A stretch of 64,000 nt of DNA from positions 228,804 to 292,803 of the forward strand of contig UCJD01000020.1 of the NCBI GenBank assembly GCA_900472605.1. The letters are read 5' to 3'. Both the position numbers and the translations under genes were made by a program. How positions within the stretch are numbered: position 1 is the stretch's first letter; every line of letters starts with the position of its first letter. Source of the stretch: Hyphomicrobiales bacterium. GTDB taxonomy: Bacteria > Pseudomonadota > Alphaproteobacteria > Rhizobiales > Rhizobiaceae. The notes below the pieces were generated by a model. That model saw only the letters and a program-made list of their open reading frames with translations. It was not told the origin of the DNA and made no database searches. Positions 35,886 through 44,833 of the stretch are shown one piece after another.

Positions 35886-36509
35886 ATGCCGTACCATTTT
35901 CTCGAAGTTGCAGTCACTCCGAATGTGCGGTCGGCACAGGCCGAAATGGGAGCAGATCAGATTTGGTTGGGCGATCACCATCGAGAATCGGACAACTTCA
36001 CCGACAGTGAACTTGCCTTCATCATCGCGCGCGACAGCTTTTATATGGCATCCGTCTCGGAAACCGGCTGGCCCTACGTACAGCATCGCGGCGGGCCACC
36101 GGGCTTCCTGAAGGTTATCGACAGCAAGACGCTGGCATTCGCGGACTATAGAGGCAACCGCCAATATATTAGCACCGGGAATTTTGCCGCCAACAACCGC
36201 GCCTGCCTGTTTCTCGTGGATTATCCGCGGCGGGCACGCCTGAAGATCTATATGCATGTCGAAAAGCTGACGCTCGATAGCGACCCCGCGCTGACCCGCC
36301 TCGTTTTCGACGCCGGGTACCGGGCAAAGGCGGAGCGCATTTTCCGGCTTCGGCTGGAAGCTTTCGATTGGAACTGCCCTCAGCATATCATTCCGCGATA
36401 CACTGAACGCGAGGTCGAGACGGCTGTCGCACCAATGCGCGAGCGCCTGGCCCAACTTGAAGCCGAGAACCTAGCGCTCCGTACCCGGCTCGAAGCAATT
36501 GGAGAATAG
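35886..36509 (+). CDS. Pyridoxamine 5'-phosphate oxidase-like flavoprotein
   Basis: The 207-residue protein has the split-barrel FMN-binding pattern: [27 protein letters not shown], then [17 protein letters not shown] and [16 protein letters not shown]. The last 25 residues ([31 protein letters not shown]) look like a short coiled coil, probably for dimerisation. It belongs to the general PNPOx-like group, many members of which are oxidoreductases for unknown small molecules rather than true vitamin B6 enzymes. Confidence 0.85.
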   Translation: MPYHFLEVAVTPNVRSAQAEMGADQIWLGDHHRESDNFTDSELAFIIARDSFYMASVSETGWPYVQHRGGPPGFLKVIDSKTLAFADYRGNRQYISTGNFAANNRACLFLVDYPRRARLKIYMHVEKLTLDSDPALTRLVFDAGYRAKAERIFRLRLEAFDWNCPQHIIPRYTEREVETAVAPMRERLAQLEAENLALRTRLEAIGE

Positions 36510-36510
36510 A

Positions 36511-36981
36511 ATGGACACCACGAGACCACCCCTTCCCCCCTTTTCCTTTACATCAGCAACGGAAAAAGTACGGCTTGCCGAAGACGGCTGGAACAGTCGC
36601 AACCCAGAGAAGGTGGCGCTCGCCTACACGCCCGATAGCCAGTGGCGCAATCGGTCCGAGTTTGTGAACGGCCGCGAAGCAATCATCGGCTTTCTCACCG
36701 GCAAATGGCAACGCGAGCTGGAGTACAGGCTGATCAAGGAACTGTGGGCATTCACCGACAACCGCATTGCGGTTCGCTTCGCCTACGAATGGCACGATGC
36801 CGGCGGCAACTGGTTCCGCTCCTATGGGAACGAGAACTGGGAGTTCGAGGCGAACGGCTTGATGCGAAAGCGCTTTGCCTCGATCAACGATCTGCCGATA
36901 CACGATCAGGATCGGAAGTTTCACTGGCCGTTGGGTCGCCGACCGGACGAACACCCCGGTCTCAGCGACTTTGGGTTCTAG
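36511..36981 (+). CDS. NTF2-like (DUF1348-type) protein
   Basis: The product has 156 residues. The stretch [28 protein letters not shown] and the conserved [23 protein letters not shown] are characteristic of the DUF1348 group of the SnoaL/NTF2 fold. No function is assigned to it. The ATG at 36511 is used because GGAG lies 7 bp upstream; the in-frame TTG at 36499 overlaps the previous gene. Confidence 0.85.
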   Translation: MDTTRPPLPPFSFTSATEKVRLAEDGWNSRNPEKVALAYTPDSQWRNRSEFVNGREAIIGFLTGKWQRELEYRLIKELWAFTDNRIAVRFAYEWHDAGGNWFRSYGNENWEFEANGLMRKRFASINDLPIHDQDRKFHWPLGRRPDEHPGLSDFGF

Positions 36982-37038
36982 GCGACAGAGACATCCGACC
37001 TATCAGCACGCGGATATCGACACGGGTCATACCTAGAC

Positions 37039-37323
37039 TTAGTCCAGCAATATGACCTCCGAGCTCTCAAGAAGCTCGTCTATCCTTGGAAAAACCGCCG
37101 TCACGTGGCCGGATGCAACGTGACGGTCAAAAGCAGATTGATCTTGCCATGCCTCGGTAAACACGAAGCACCGCGGATTGTCCCTGTCCTTGTGCAACGT
37201 GTAGTGGATCACTCCAGCTTCGGACCTGCTCGGCGCAACGAGCGTTCTCAAGGCTGCCTCGACCTCGGCCTCCGCGCCTGCTTTCGCAACGAAAATCGCA
37301 ACACCGGGTATGATATGTGACAT
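37039..37323 (-). CDS. Antibiotic biosynthesis monooxygenase (ABM)-domain protein
   Basis: The 94-residue protein has the ferredoxin-like ABM fold: VAIFVAKAGAEAEVEAALRTLVAPSR, GVIHYTLHKDRDNPRCFVFTEAWQDQSAFDRHVASGH. These small dimeric enzymes act as cofactor-free quinone-forming monooxygenases or signal-molecule handlers. The start at 37323 fits the normal family length; the frame extends to 37404 without support. It converges with the DUF1348 gene. Confidence 0.85.
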   Translation of the reverse strand: MSHIIPGVAIFVAKAGAEAEVEAALRTLVAPSRSEAGVIHYTLHKDRDNPRCFVFTEAWQDQSAFDRHVASGHVTAVFPRIDELLESSEVILLD

Positions 37324-37367
37324 GCTGCCGGATACTCCATATGTTTGGCGTGCCAGTGCTTTAGACT

Positions 37368-37395
37368 GCACGGTCCGGCTATTGCCGAACCGTGC
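37368..37395 (-). terminator. Stem-loop downstream of the sugar-binding protein gene
   Basis: GCACGGT (37368-37374) pairs with ACCGTGC (37389-37395), and CGGC with GCCG inside. It lies 19 bp after the stop at 37414 on the minus strand. It lacks a T-run, so its role as terminator is tentative. Confidence 0.45.
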
Positions 37396-37413
37396 TCCCG
37401 TCACTGCGCCGGC

Positions 37414-38532
37414 TTAGAAATTGAAATCCGCAATGTTGTCCTTGGTGAACACCTTCGGCGCACCGAGAAGGATCTCGCTCTTGTTGGCGATCTGCAGGTC
37501 GCCGAGCTTGCCAGCCTTGAAGCTCTTGTCGCCTGGCTTCAGGGTGCCATCGGCGAGCGCGCGCAACGCCGTCGCCGCCGCGTAGCCCATGTCCTCGGTA
37601 CTCCAAAGAACGGCGGACTTGACGCAACCGCTGTTGACATAGGGCTTCATGGCATTCGGCAACGCCAGACCAACGACGGAGACCTTTCCGCACAGGTTGG
37701 CCTGCTGCACGGCTTCGGATGCGGCAGGCGTCGCGACGCTGGTCATGCCGACGATGCCCTTAAGCTCGTCGCCATATTTGTTGATCAGCGTCTGCGCCTG
37801 GTTGAACGACAGGATGTTGTCTTCCTGCGCTTCCACGGTTTCGAGGAACTGGATCTTCGGGTGGCACTTGGCGGCATAGGCTGCCATCTCGCTGATCCAG
37901 CGCGCCTGATTGGGCGTCGTGAAGGTCGAGGTGACGATCGCGAAATGACCGTCCTCGCCGATCTGCTCGGCCAGCTGATCGATCAGCGTTTTGGCGACAC
38001 CGTTGGCCGTTGCCGGATTGATGAACCACTGGCGCGCGTCAGCCTCGGCATCGGCGTCGTAGGTGACGACGTTGATGCCGGCATCCAGCGCTTTCTTCAA
38101 GACCGGCGCCACGGCAACCGGGTCGTTTGCCGAAAGCATGATGCCATCGACGCCGCTGGTGATGTAGTTGTCGATGAAGGTGATCTGCTCGTCAATATTG
38201 GCCTTGGTCGGTCCATCGGTCGTGACCGCAACGCTGCCGAGTTCCTTGGCGGCGACCTGCGCGCCGGCGGCGCTCGACATGAAGTAGCCGATGCCAACAA
38301 GCTTGGGCACATCGACCACCTTGATCGGCTTGCCCTTGCGATCGGGAGCATTGGCCACGGCCGCACCGTTATACTCACCCGGGTCCACCGCGGCGGCCGA
38401 GGCGTCGCAGGCGAGAGGGTTGGTCGGCTGGCCATCGCCGCCGGTCCAGTCGGCCTGCGCATGGGCTGCCAGCGGCAGCAGGCTGGTAACGCAGAAGACG
38501 CTTGCCTGAAGTGATGTGATGATCGATCGCAT
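37414..38532 (-). CDS. Sugar ABC transporter substrate-binding protein (CUT2)
   Basis: The 372-residue protein has a signal peptide (about 1-26, ending AAHA-QA) and the periplasmic-binding type 4 fold seen in RhaS/LsrB/TorT-like proteins: VGIGYFMSSAAGAQVAAKELG, then FIDNYITSGVDGIMLSANDP and AGINVVTYDADAEADARQWFINP. It delivers a sugar to the permeases encoded just upstream at 38591-40488. ATG at 38532 has AGGAGGAG 6 bp upstream. It is the last gene of the 13-gene minus-strand cluster. Confidence 0.92.
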   Translation of the reverse strand: MRSIITSLQASVFCVTSLLPLAAHAQADWTGGDGQPTNPLACDASAAAVDPGEYNGAAVANAPDRKGKPIKVVDVPKLVGIGYFMSSAAGAQVAAKELGSVAVTTDGPTKANIDEQITFIDNYITSGVDGIMLSANDPVAVAPVLKKALDAGINVVTYDADAEADARQWFINPATANGVAKTLIDQLAEQIGEDGHFAIVTSTFTTPNQARWISEMAAYAAKCHPKIQFLETVEAQEDNILSFNQAQTLINKYGDELKGIVGMTSVATPAASEAVQQANLCGKVSVVGLALPNAMKPYVNSGCVKSAVLWSTEDMGYAAATALRALADGTLKPGDKSFKAGKLGDLQIANKSEILLGAPKVFTKDNIADFNF

Positions 38533-38590
38533 GAAAACTCCTCCTGTTTCGGATCGCGTGCATCCCCGGATGGGGGTGTACCTTGGTGGG

Positions 38591-39532
38591 TCAGTCGCTC
38601 GAGAAGCGATTGACCAAGTTCGAGATGAGAACGGCAAGGATCAGCACGGCGCCGATCACCACGATCGTGCCGTCGCCCTTGACGCCGGAGAGCGAGAGAC
38701 CGTTCTTCAACGCCTGGATCAGCACCAGCCCGAGCAGCGAGCCGACGATCGAGCCGCGCCCACCGAAAATCGAGGTGCCTCCGAGCACCACTGCTGTGAT
38801 CGCATCGAGCTCGAGGCCGGTGCCCATGTCGGAACGGGTGGTCGAGACGCGGCTGACGAAGACGACCGCGGCGATGCTGGCGAGCAGGCCCGAGCCGGCA
38901 TAGATCCACAGCTTGATCCTTGCCACGTCGACGCCCGAATAGCGCGCCGCCGCCTCGTTGTTGCCGATGGCGTAGATCTTCCGGCCGACCGGGGTGAAGC
39001 GCAGGATGAAGATCGCCGATATCGCCACCACCCCAAGCAGCCAGAGTTGCGTGGGAACGCCGAACAGGTTGCCCTGCCCGATCGATAGAAACCAGGCCGG
39101 ATACCCCCTCACCGACTGCGCCTGGCTGATGCCTTCCGCCAGCCCGCGATAGAGCGCCAGCGTGGCCAGCGTCGCAATCAGCGGCGGCACGCGAAAGCGG
39201 GTGATGATCAGCCCGTTCAGGAAGCCACCCGCCGTGCCGACGACGATCGCCAGGAACGCTGCCAGCGGCAGCGGCAGGCCGAGCTTCCAGAAAACGCCGA
39301 CCAGGATCGCCGAAAGACCGACCGTGGAACCGACCGAGAGATCGATGCCGCCGGTGATGATCACGAAGGTCATGGCGATCACGATCAGCCCGACCTCGGT
39401 CATCAACCGGCCCTGGTTGAGCAGATTGGCGCTGGTCAGGAAGCGGTCGTTGTAGACGGCGAGAGTGCCCATGACGCAGACGAGGATCAGAAACAGGATC
39501 GTCTCGTGGCGATAGAGAAGCTTGAGGTTCAT
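38591..39532 (-). CDS. Sugar ABC transporter permease (CUT2, RbsC-like)
   Basis: The 313-residue membrane protein has the CUT2 hallmarks ITGGIDLSVGSTVGLSAI, VPPLIATLATLALYRGLA, YAIGNNEAAARYSGV and VVLGGTSIFGGRGSIVGSLLG. I choose ATG 39532, with GGAG 6 bp upstream, over ATG 39544, which coincides with the previous stop. It pairs with the permease at 39544-40488. Confidence 0.92.
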   Translation of the reverse strand: MNLKLLYRHETILFLILVCVMGTLAVYNDRFLTSANLLNQGRLMTEVGLIVIAMTFVIITGGIDLSVGSTVGLSAILVGVFWKLGLPLPLAAFLAIVVGTAGGFLNGLIITRFRVPPLIATLATLALYRGLAEGISQAQSVRGYPAWFLSIGQGNLFGVPTQLWLLGVVAISAIFILRFTPVGRKIYAIGNNEAAARYSGVDVARIKLWIYAGSGLLASIAAVVFVSRVSTTRSDMGTGLELDAITAVVLGGTSIFGGRGSIVGSLLGLVLIQALKNGLSLSGVKGDGTIVVIGAVLILAVLISNLVNRFSSD

Positions 39533-39543
39533 CGTCTTCTCCA

Positions 39544-40488
39544 TCAACGCACGCGCTGGCGACGTGCGACGTCGGCAAGGACAGTGACCAGAATAAGCGT
39601 TCCCTGGACGGCGCGGAGCCAATAGGCGGAAACGTTCAGGAAGATCAGCGACGAGCCAATCGTGGCAAACAGGATCGCTGCAAGCGTCGAGCCGGTGACC
39701 GTGCCGATACCGCCGAGAATAGAGACCCCGCCGACCACCGCTGCCGATATGATCACCAGTTCCAGCCCGTTCGGGACGGTCGACTGGATAACCTGCAGCT
39801 GGGTCGCAAACAGAATCGCGGCCAGCCCGGCAAACAGGCCGTGAATGGCGAAGACCTTGACCGTCATCGCCCGATGCGAAATGCCCACGGCTTCCGCAGC
39901 GTCCGGGTTGCCGCCGACCGCGTAGATCGCCCGGCCGAATGCGGTGTTGCGCATGACGAAGGCTGCGAGCAGCGTCAAAACCACCATGAAGACGATCGGC
40001 GACGGGATGCCGAAGAACTTGAACTGGGCCAGCTGGAATTCCGGCGGCAGGCCCGATATCCACGCTCCACCCGTCAGCGTAATCAGCAGGCCGCGCAGGA
40101 TCGACAGCATGGCGAGCGTGGCGATGATCGAGGGAACCCGGAGATAAGCAACGAGAACGCCAACGACGACATTGATCGCGCATCCGGCGGCGATCGGCGC
40201 CAGCCAAGAGAACCATACCGGGTAGCCGTTGGTGACGAGCAGACCGGAGACGGTGGCGAGCACGCCGATCAGGGCGCCGATCGAGACGTCGATATGCCCG
40301 GAGATGATCACCAGCGACATGCCGATGGCCGCCACCGCGATATAGGCATTGCCGACGAAGATCGACGACAGATTGTTGCTCGACATGAAGCGCGGGTTGT
40401 AGATCCCGACGACCACCAGCAGGACGACGATGGCGACGGCCAGCAGCACTTCCTGGCTCAGGATTTTTCCAAACGAAAGCCGGCTCAT
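39544..40488 (-). CDS. Sugar ABC transporter permease (CUT2, RbsC-like)
   Basis: The 314-residue membrane protein shows IISGHIDVSIGALIGVLATVSG, VPSIIATLAMLSILRG, YAVGGNPDAAEAVGIS and AAVVGGVSILGGIGTVTGS. Its start overlaps the ATPase stop by 4 bp. Having two different permeases suits heterodimeric RhaPQ or LsrCD-like importers. Confidence 0.92.
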   Translation of the reverse strand: MSRLSFGKILSQEVLLAVAIVVLLVVVGIYNPRFMSSNNLSSIFVGNAYIAVAAIGMSLVIISGHIDVSIGALIGVLATVSGLLVTNGYPVWFSWLAPIAAGCAINVVVGVLVAYLRVPSIIATLAMLSILRGLLITLTGGAWISGLPPEFQLAQFKFFGIPSPIVFMVVLTLLAAFVMRNTAFGRAIYAVGGNPDAAEAVGISHRAMTVKVFAIHGLFAGLAAILFATQLQVIQSTVPNGLELVIISAAVVGGVSILGGIGTVTGSTLAAILFATIGSSLIFLNVSAYWLRAVQGTLILVTVLADVARRQRVR

Positions 40489-42011
40489 GCGGCATGCCCT
40501 CTCATCATCGCGGCGCCAATTGTCTCAGGGGTTGCCTCGCTGCGATCGAGGATGGCGACCATGTGGTGATCGTTCATCACCGCAATCCTGTCGCTCATGC
40601 CAAGCACTTCGGGGAGTTCGCTCGAGATCATGATGATCGCCATACCCTCGCGGGCGAGCTGGACCATCAGCTTGTGAATTTCGGATTTCGCGCCGACATC
40701 GACCCCGCGCGTCGGCTCATCGAGAATGAGAACCTTCGGCGCGCTCGCCAGCCACTTGGCGATGACGACTTTCTGCTGATTGCCGCCGGAAAGCTCGCCG
40801 ACAATCTGCGAGGGTCCGCGGGTGCGCACCGCAAAGCGGGCGATGGCGTCGCTGGCAAGCGACTGTTCCTTGCGCTTGTCGACGAGCCAGCCATTGGTCA
40901 GCTTGTCGATCACGGTGATGGCGACGTTGTCGCGAATGGTCTGCTTCTTCACCAGCCCATGCTGGGCGCGGTCTTCCGGCACATAGGCGATGCCGTGATC
41001 CACGGCCTGCCGGACGTTATCAACCGACACCGCTTTGCCGTTGATGCGGATGGATCCGGAGGAAGCCGGTGAAATGCCGAACACCGTCTCCGCCAGCTCC
41101 GTCCTTCCCGAGCCGACCAGTCCGGCGATACCGAGGATTTCGCCGGCATGGACCGTGAGGCTGACATTCTCGACACGGCCCGCGCAGGACAGACCATCGA
41201 GTTCGAGGACGGCCGCGCCGAGAGGAACGGTCTCCTTGGGAAACAGCTGGCTGATCTCGCGACCGACCATCATCGAGACGAGGCTCGCTTCGGTGACGTC
41301 GCCGATCGCCTTGGAGGCCACGGTCTTGCCGTCGCGCAACACCGTCACGCGGTCGGAGATACGAAAGACTTCATCCATGCGGTGGCTGACATAGACGATG
41401 CCGACACCGTCGCTCCTCAGCGCCCTGATGACATCGAGCAGCCTGACGACATCGGCCTCGGCGAGCGCGGCTGTCGGCTCGTCCATGATCAGCACGCGCG
41501 CATTACGGGAGAGAGCCCGGGCGATCTCGATGCGCTGTCGGTTGGCGACCGACAGGCTCTCCACCCGCGCATCGACATCCAGTTCGGGACAGTCGAGCCG
41601 CGCCAGCAACGCACGCGCCTGTTCGCGCATGGCGCGCCGGTCGAGCAGCCCGATCGAGGTTCTGGGCGCATGGCCGAGGAAGATATTCTCGGCAACCGTC
41701 AGCGCCGGAAAGAGCAGAAGCTCTTGGTGGACGACCGATATGCCGGCTGACTGGGCGGCTCGCGGCTGGCCGAAGCGAACGGTCTCGCCGTCAAGCACGA
41801 CATCGCCGCTGCTCGGCTGATGGGCGCCCGACATGATGCGGATCATCGTCGATTTGCCGGCGCCATTTTCGCCCATCAGCGCATGAACCTCGCCGGCCCG
41901 CACGTCGAAATCCACGCCGCGCAGCACGGAGATCGGCCCGAAGGATTTCTCGATGTCACGCAGTGCCAGAACAGCATTGCCGGGAGGTCCCGATCCCATT
42001 GCCGATGTCAT
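40485..42011 (-). CDS. Sugar ABC transporter ATPase (CUT2, two nucleotide-binding domains)
   Basis: The 508-residue tandem ATPase is RbsA/RhaT-like. The first domain has GENGAGKSTMIRIMSG, signature LSVANRQRIEIARALS and VLIMDEPTAAL. The second has a degenerate Walker A (GLVGSGRTEL), LSGGNQQKVVIAKWL and VLILDEPTRGVDVGAK, as is normal for CUT2. ATG 42011 has GGAGGGGAAG directly upstream. It drives the 37414-40488 importer. Confidence 0.93.
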   Translation of the reverse strand: MTSAMGSGPPGNAVLALRDIEKSFGPISVLRGVDFDVRAGEVHALMGENGAGKSTMIRIMSGAHQPSSGDVVLDGETVRFGQPRAAQSAGISVVHQELLLFPALTVAENIFLGHAPRTSIGLLDRRAMREQARALLARLDCPELDVDARVESLSVANRQRIEIARALSRNARVLIMDEPTAALAEADVVRLLDVIRALRSDGVGIVYVSHRMDEVFRISDRVTVLRDGKTVASKAIGDVTEASLVSMMVGREISQLFPKETVPLGAAVLELDGLSCAGRVENVSLTVHAGEILGIAGLVGSGRTELAETVFGISPASSGSIRINGKAVSVDNVRQAVDHGIAYVPEDRAQHGLVKKQTIRDNVAITVIDKLTNGWLVDKRKEQSLASDAIARFAVRTRGPSQIVGELSGGNQQKVVIAKWLASAPKVLILDEPTRGVDVGAKSEIHKLMVQLAREGMAIIMISSELPEVLGMSDRIAVMNDHHMVAILDRSEATPETIGAAMMRGHAA

Positions 42012-42047
42012 GTCTTCCCCTCCCCAGGCGATCAAAGACGCAGGCCC

Positions 42048-43481
42048 TCAAGCCAGCGTGTATGCGGTTTTCACTGTGGTGAAGAACTCGGCAGCATACT
42101 TGCCCTGCTCGCGCGGGCCGTAGGACGACCCCTTGCGGCCGCCGAACGGGACGTGGAAATCGACACCCGCCGTCGGCAGGTTGACCATCACCATGCCGGC
42201 TTCGGCGTTGCGCTTGAAGTGCGTCGCATGCTTGAGGCTTGTGGTCGCGATGCCGGAGGACAGGCCGAACGGCGTGTCGTTGGCGGTCGCCAGCGCTTCC
42301 TCGTAATCCTTGACGCGGATGACCGAGACGACGGGTCCGAAGATCTCTTCGCGCGAGATGCGCATCTGGTTGGTGGCCTCGGTAAACAGCGTCGGCTGCA
42401 GGTAGAAGCCGGGCGTGTCGCGCTTCAGGAGCTCGCCGCCGAAGGCAAGCTTGGCGCCTTCCTTTTTGCCGATCTCGATGTAGTCGGTGTCGGTCTTCAG
42501 CTGGCGCTCGTCGACCACGGGGCCGATATGCGTGCCGGATTTCATGGCGTTGTCGACGACAAGCGTTTCGAGCTTGGCCGTGAGCGCTGCCACGAACTTG
42601 TCGTGGATGCCCTCGGTGACGATCAGGCGCGAGGAGGCCGTGCAGCGCTGGCCGGTCGAGAAGAAGCCGGAATTGGCGGCAGCTTCCACGGCAACGTTGA
42701 GGTCGGCGTCGTCGAGAACCACCATCGGGTTCTTGCCGCCCATTTCCAGCTGGAACTTGCGGTTATGCTCGAGCGATGCGGCGGCGACGCGCTTGCCGGT
42801 GCCCGTCGATCCGGTGAAGCTCAGTCCGGCGAGATCAGGACTGTCGAGCATCACCTGCCCCACGACCGAGCCCTTGCCCATCACGAGGTTCAGCACGCCC
42901 TTGGGCAGGCCGGCGCGATGCAGGATATCGACGATCGCCCAGGCGCTGCCGGGCACGAGGTCGGCCGGCTTGAAGACCACCGTGTTGCCGTAGCACAGCG
43001 CCGGCGCGATCTTCCAGGCCGGGATGGCGATCGGGAAGTTCCACGGCGTGATGATGCCGATGACGCCGAGCGGGTCGCGAGTGATCTCGACGCCGATGTT
43101 CGGGCGCACCGACGGGATGGTCTCGCCTGCGAGACGCAGCACTTCGCCTGCGAAGAATTCGAAAATCTGCGATGCACGGATCGTCTCGCCGATCGCTTCC
43201 GGCAACGTCTTGCCCTCTTCACGCGCCAGCAGCGCGCCGAGCTCGTCCTTGCGGGCCATGATCTCGTCGCCAGCCTTCTTCAGGATGACGTGACGTTCCC
43301 ATATGCCGGAGCGCGACCAGGCTGGGAATGCGGCCTTGGCGGCGGCGATGGCATCCGCCATGTCCTGCGCGGTGCCGCGCGCGTATTCGCCGACGGTGTC
43401 GTTGGTGTCGGATGGGTTGATGTTGGCGGACGGATCGCTTCCGACCCATTCGCCGGCGATCAGGTTCTGATGCAGTGACAT
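42048..43481 (-). CDS. NAD(P)-dependent aldehyde dehydrogenase (alpha-ketoglutarate semialdehyde dehydrogenase-like)
   Basis: The 477-residue enzyme has PWNFPIAIPAWKIAPAL, the cofactor motif FTGSTGTGKRVA, the general base in LEMGGKNPMVVLDDADL and catalytic cysteine in STGQRCTASSR. Its start and overall pattern match the KGSADH-like group found in non-phosphorylative pentose and sugar-acid pathways; lactaldehyde or another aldehyde is also possible. It lies between a lactonase gene and the ABC ATPase gene, consistent with finishing the catabolism of the imported sugar. Confidence 0.9.
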   Translation of the reverse strand: MSLHQNLIAGEWVGSDPSANINPSDTNDTVGEYARGTAQDMADAIAAAKAAFPAWSRSGIWERHVILKKAGDEIMARKDELGALLAREEGKTLPEAIGETIRASQIFEFFAGEVLRLAGETIPSVRPNIGVEITRDPLGVIGIITPWNFPIAIPAWKIAPALCYGNTVVFKPADLVPGSAWAIVDILHRAGLPKGVLNLVMGKGSVVGQVMLDSPDLAGLSFTGSTGTGKRVAAASLEHNRKFQLEMGGKNPMVVLDDADLNVAVEAAANSGFFSTGQRCTASSRLIVTEGIHDKFVAALTAKLETLVVDNAMKSGTHIGPVVDERQLKTDTDYIEIGKKEGAKLAFGGELLKRDTPGFYLQPTLFTEATNQMRISREEIFGPVVSVIRVKDYEEALATANDTPFGLSSGIATTSLKHATHFKRNAEAGMVMVNLPTAGVDFHVPFGGRKGSSYGPREQGKYAAEFFTTVKTAYTLA

Positions 43482-43519
43482 TGCGTTTCCAATTTTTCGT
43501 GGTGGTCCTAGGGTCCGGC

Positions 43520-44344
43520 TCAGACGCCGTAGAAGCGGGCCGCGTTGGTTTCGAAGACCTTTTCGAGGCCGGCAGGGCCGAGATGCGGCGCCAGCAGCGT
43601 GCGGGCGAGATTGCAGACCTCGGCATGCGTGGCCGCCAGCGTGCAGACCGGCCAATCGCTGCCGAACATCAGCCGGTCCTCGCCGAAGACGGAGACGACA
43701 TGATCGACGTAAGGCCGGAAGTCTGCGGCCGCCCAATCGGCCGATGCCTCGGTGACCATGCCCGATATCTTGCAGGACACCTCCGGGAAGGCAGCAACCT
43801 CAGCGATGCGCTCGCGCCACGGATCGAGCGTGCCGGCGGCAATCTCCGGCTTGGAGATATGGTCGACGACCGCGCGCAGGCCGGGCGTTTCCTGAAGCGC
43901 GCGCGCGACGAACGGCAGATGCCGCGTGAAGGTCAGAATATCGAACGGCAATCCTGAAGCGGCGATCGCCTTCAGGCTTTTCAACACCTGCGGCCGGACG
44001 ATGTAATCGTCATCCGCGAGGCCCTGCAGCATCGGCCGGATACCGACGAACAGCGGGTTGCGCCGATAATGCGCAAGGCGCTCGGCGAAACTTTCGGAAT
44101 CGAGGTCGAGCCAGCCGACGACGCCGGCAACGAAATCCGTCTCGGCCGCCACGTCCAGAAGAAAGTCCGTCTCGGCCTCGGTTTCCGCGGCCTGGACGAC
44201 GATCGTCCTCGTAACGCCGGCGCGGCGCATTTCGAGCTGGAGATCGTTAGGCATGAAATCGCGGTAGATCGAACCGACGTCAGGCGTGAGCCAGCCGTAG
44301 TCGCCGCGGCTCACTTTCCAGAAGTGTTGATGGCTGTCGAGCAT
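43520..44344 (-). CDS. Amidohydrolase-2 family lactonase (L-fuconolactonase/L-rhamnonolactonase-like)
   Basis: The 274-residue TIM-barrel protein has DSHQHFW at the N-terminus, WLDLDSESFAERLA, GIRPMLQG, VVDHISKPEIAAG and MFGSDWPVC, the pattern of sugar lactonases in COG3618. It would open the lactone made by the sugar dehydrogenase. ATG at 44344 has GGAGGAATTC immediately upstream. Neighbours on each side are the FucU mutarotase and the aldehyde dehydrogenase. Confidence 0.9.
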   Translation of the reverse strand: MLDSHQHFWKVSRGDYGWLTPDVGSIYRDFMPNDLQLEMRRAGVTRTIVVQAAETEAETDFLLDVAAETDFVAGVVGWLDLDSESFAERLAHYRRNPLFVGIRPMLQGLADDDYIVRPQVLKSLKAIAASGLPFDILTFTRHLPFVARALQETPGLRAVVDHISKPEIAAGTLDPWRERIAEVAAFPEVSCKISGMVTEASADWAAADFRPYVDHVVSVFGEDRLMFGSDWPVCTLAATHAEVCNLARTLLAPHLGPAGLEKVFETNAARFYGV

Positions 44345-44372
44345 GAATTCCTCCCCTTCGATGCCCGCAGCT

Positions 44373-44795
44373 TTAGCTGCGGACGACACCCTTGCGCAGC
44401 AGTATGTTGCCATACAGCCTGCGCTCACCCGAGGAGATGATGGCATAGGCCTTCGCCGCCCGCTCGGAAAATTCCGCAGGCTGGATGCCGTCGAGAACGA
44501 GCTTGCGGCCCTCGCCCTTTTCAACCGAGGCTTCGAACTCGGCATAGATCGGCAGCGCCTCGCCCGGCGCCCGCATATAGGCCACCGGCTGCTCGACGAA
44601 ATCGTCGAGCGGGAATACGGTGAGGACCGCGTCGAGAATGTCGGTCGCGCTGATACCGGGGATCTCGATCAGGCGTTCTGCATTGGCGGCAGCCGGAAAA
44701 TTGGCGTCGACGATGGCGATCTCGTTGCCGTGGCCCATATCATCCAGCACGGCCAGAAGTTCGCTGGTCAACAGCGGATGGATGTTCTTCAGCAT
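44373..44795 (-). CDS. fucU: L-fucose mutarotase (RbsD/FucU family)
   Basis: The 140-residue protein has the family start LKNIHPLLTSELLAVLDDMGHGNEIAIVD, with its catalytic histidine (MGHG) and aspartate, and the terminal ERRLYGNILLRKGV with the conserved Tyr and Asn. It equilibrates sugar anomers so that the dehydrogenase can act. FucU and RbsD are close relatives; length and the YGN motif favour FucU. The start at 44795 is set by family length, with GAGAGACAAGACC upstream. Confidence 0.9.
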   Translation of the reverse strand: MLKNIHPLLTSELLAVLDDMGHGNEIAIVDANFPAAANAERLIEIPGISATDILDAVLTVFPLDDFVEQPVAYMRAPGEALPIYAEFEASVEKGEGRKLVLDGIQPAEFSERAAKAYAIISSGERRLYGNILLRKGVVRS

Positions 44796-44833
44796 GGTCT
44801 TGTCTCTCAATTCTATTGGAATGAATGCGCGTG

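Noticed and set aside
41820..43478. 552-codon open frame on the plus strand
   Set aside because: It is antisense to the ABC ATPase and aldehyde dehydrogenase genes and rich in low-complexity charged residues.
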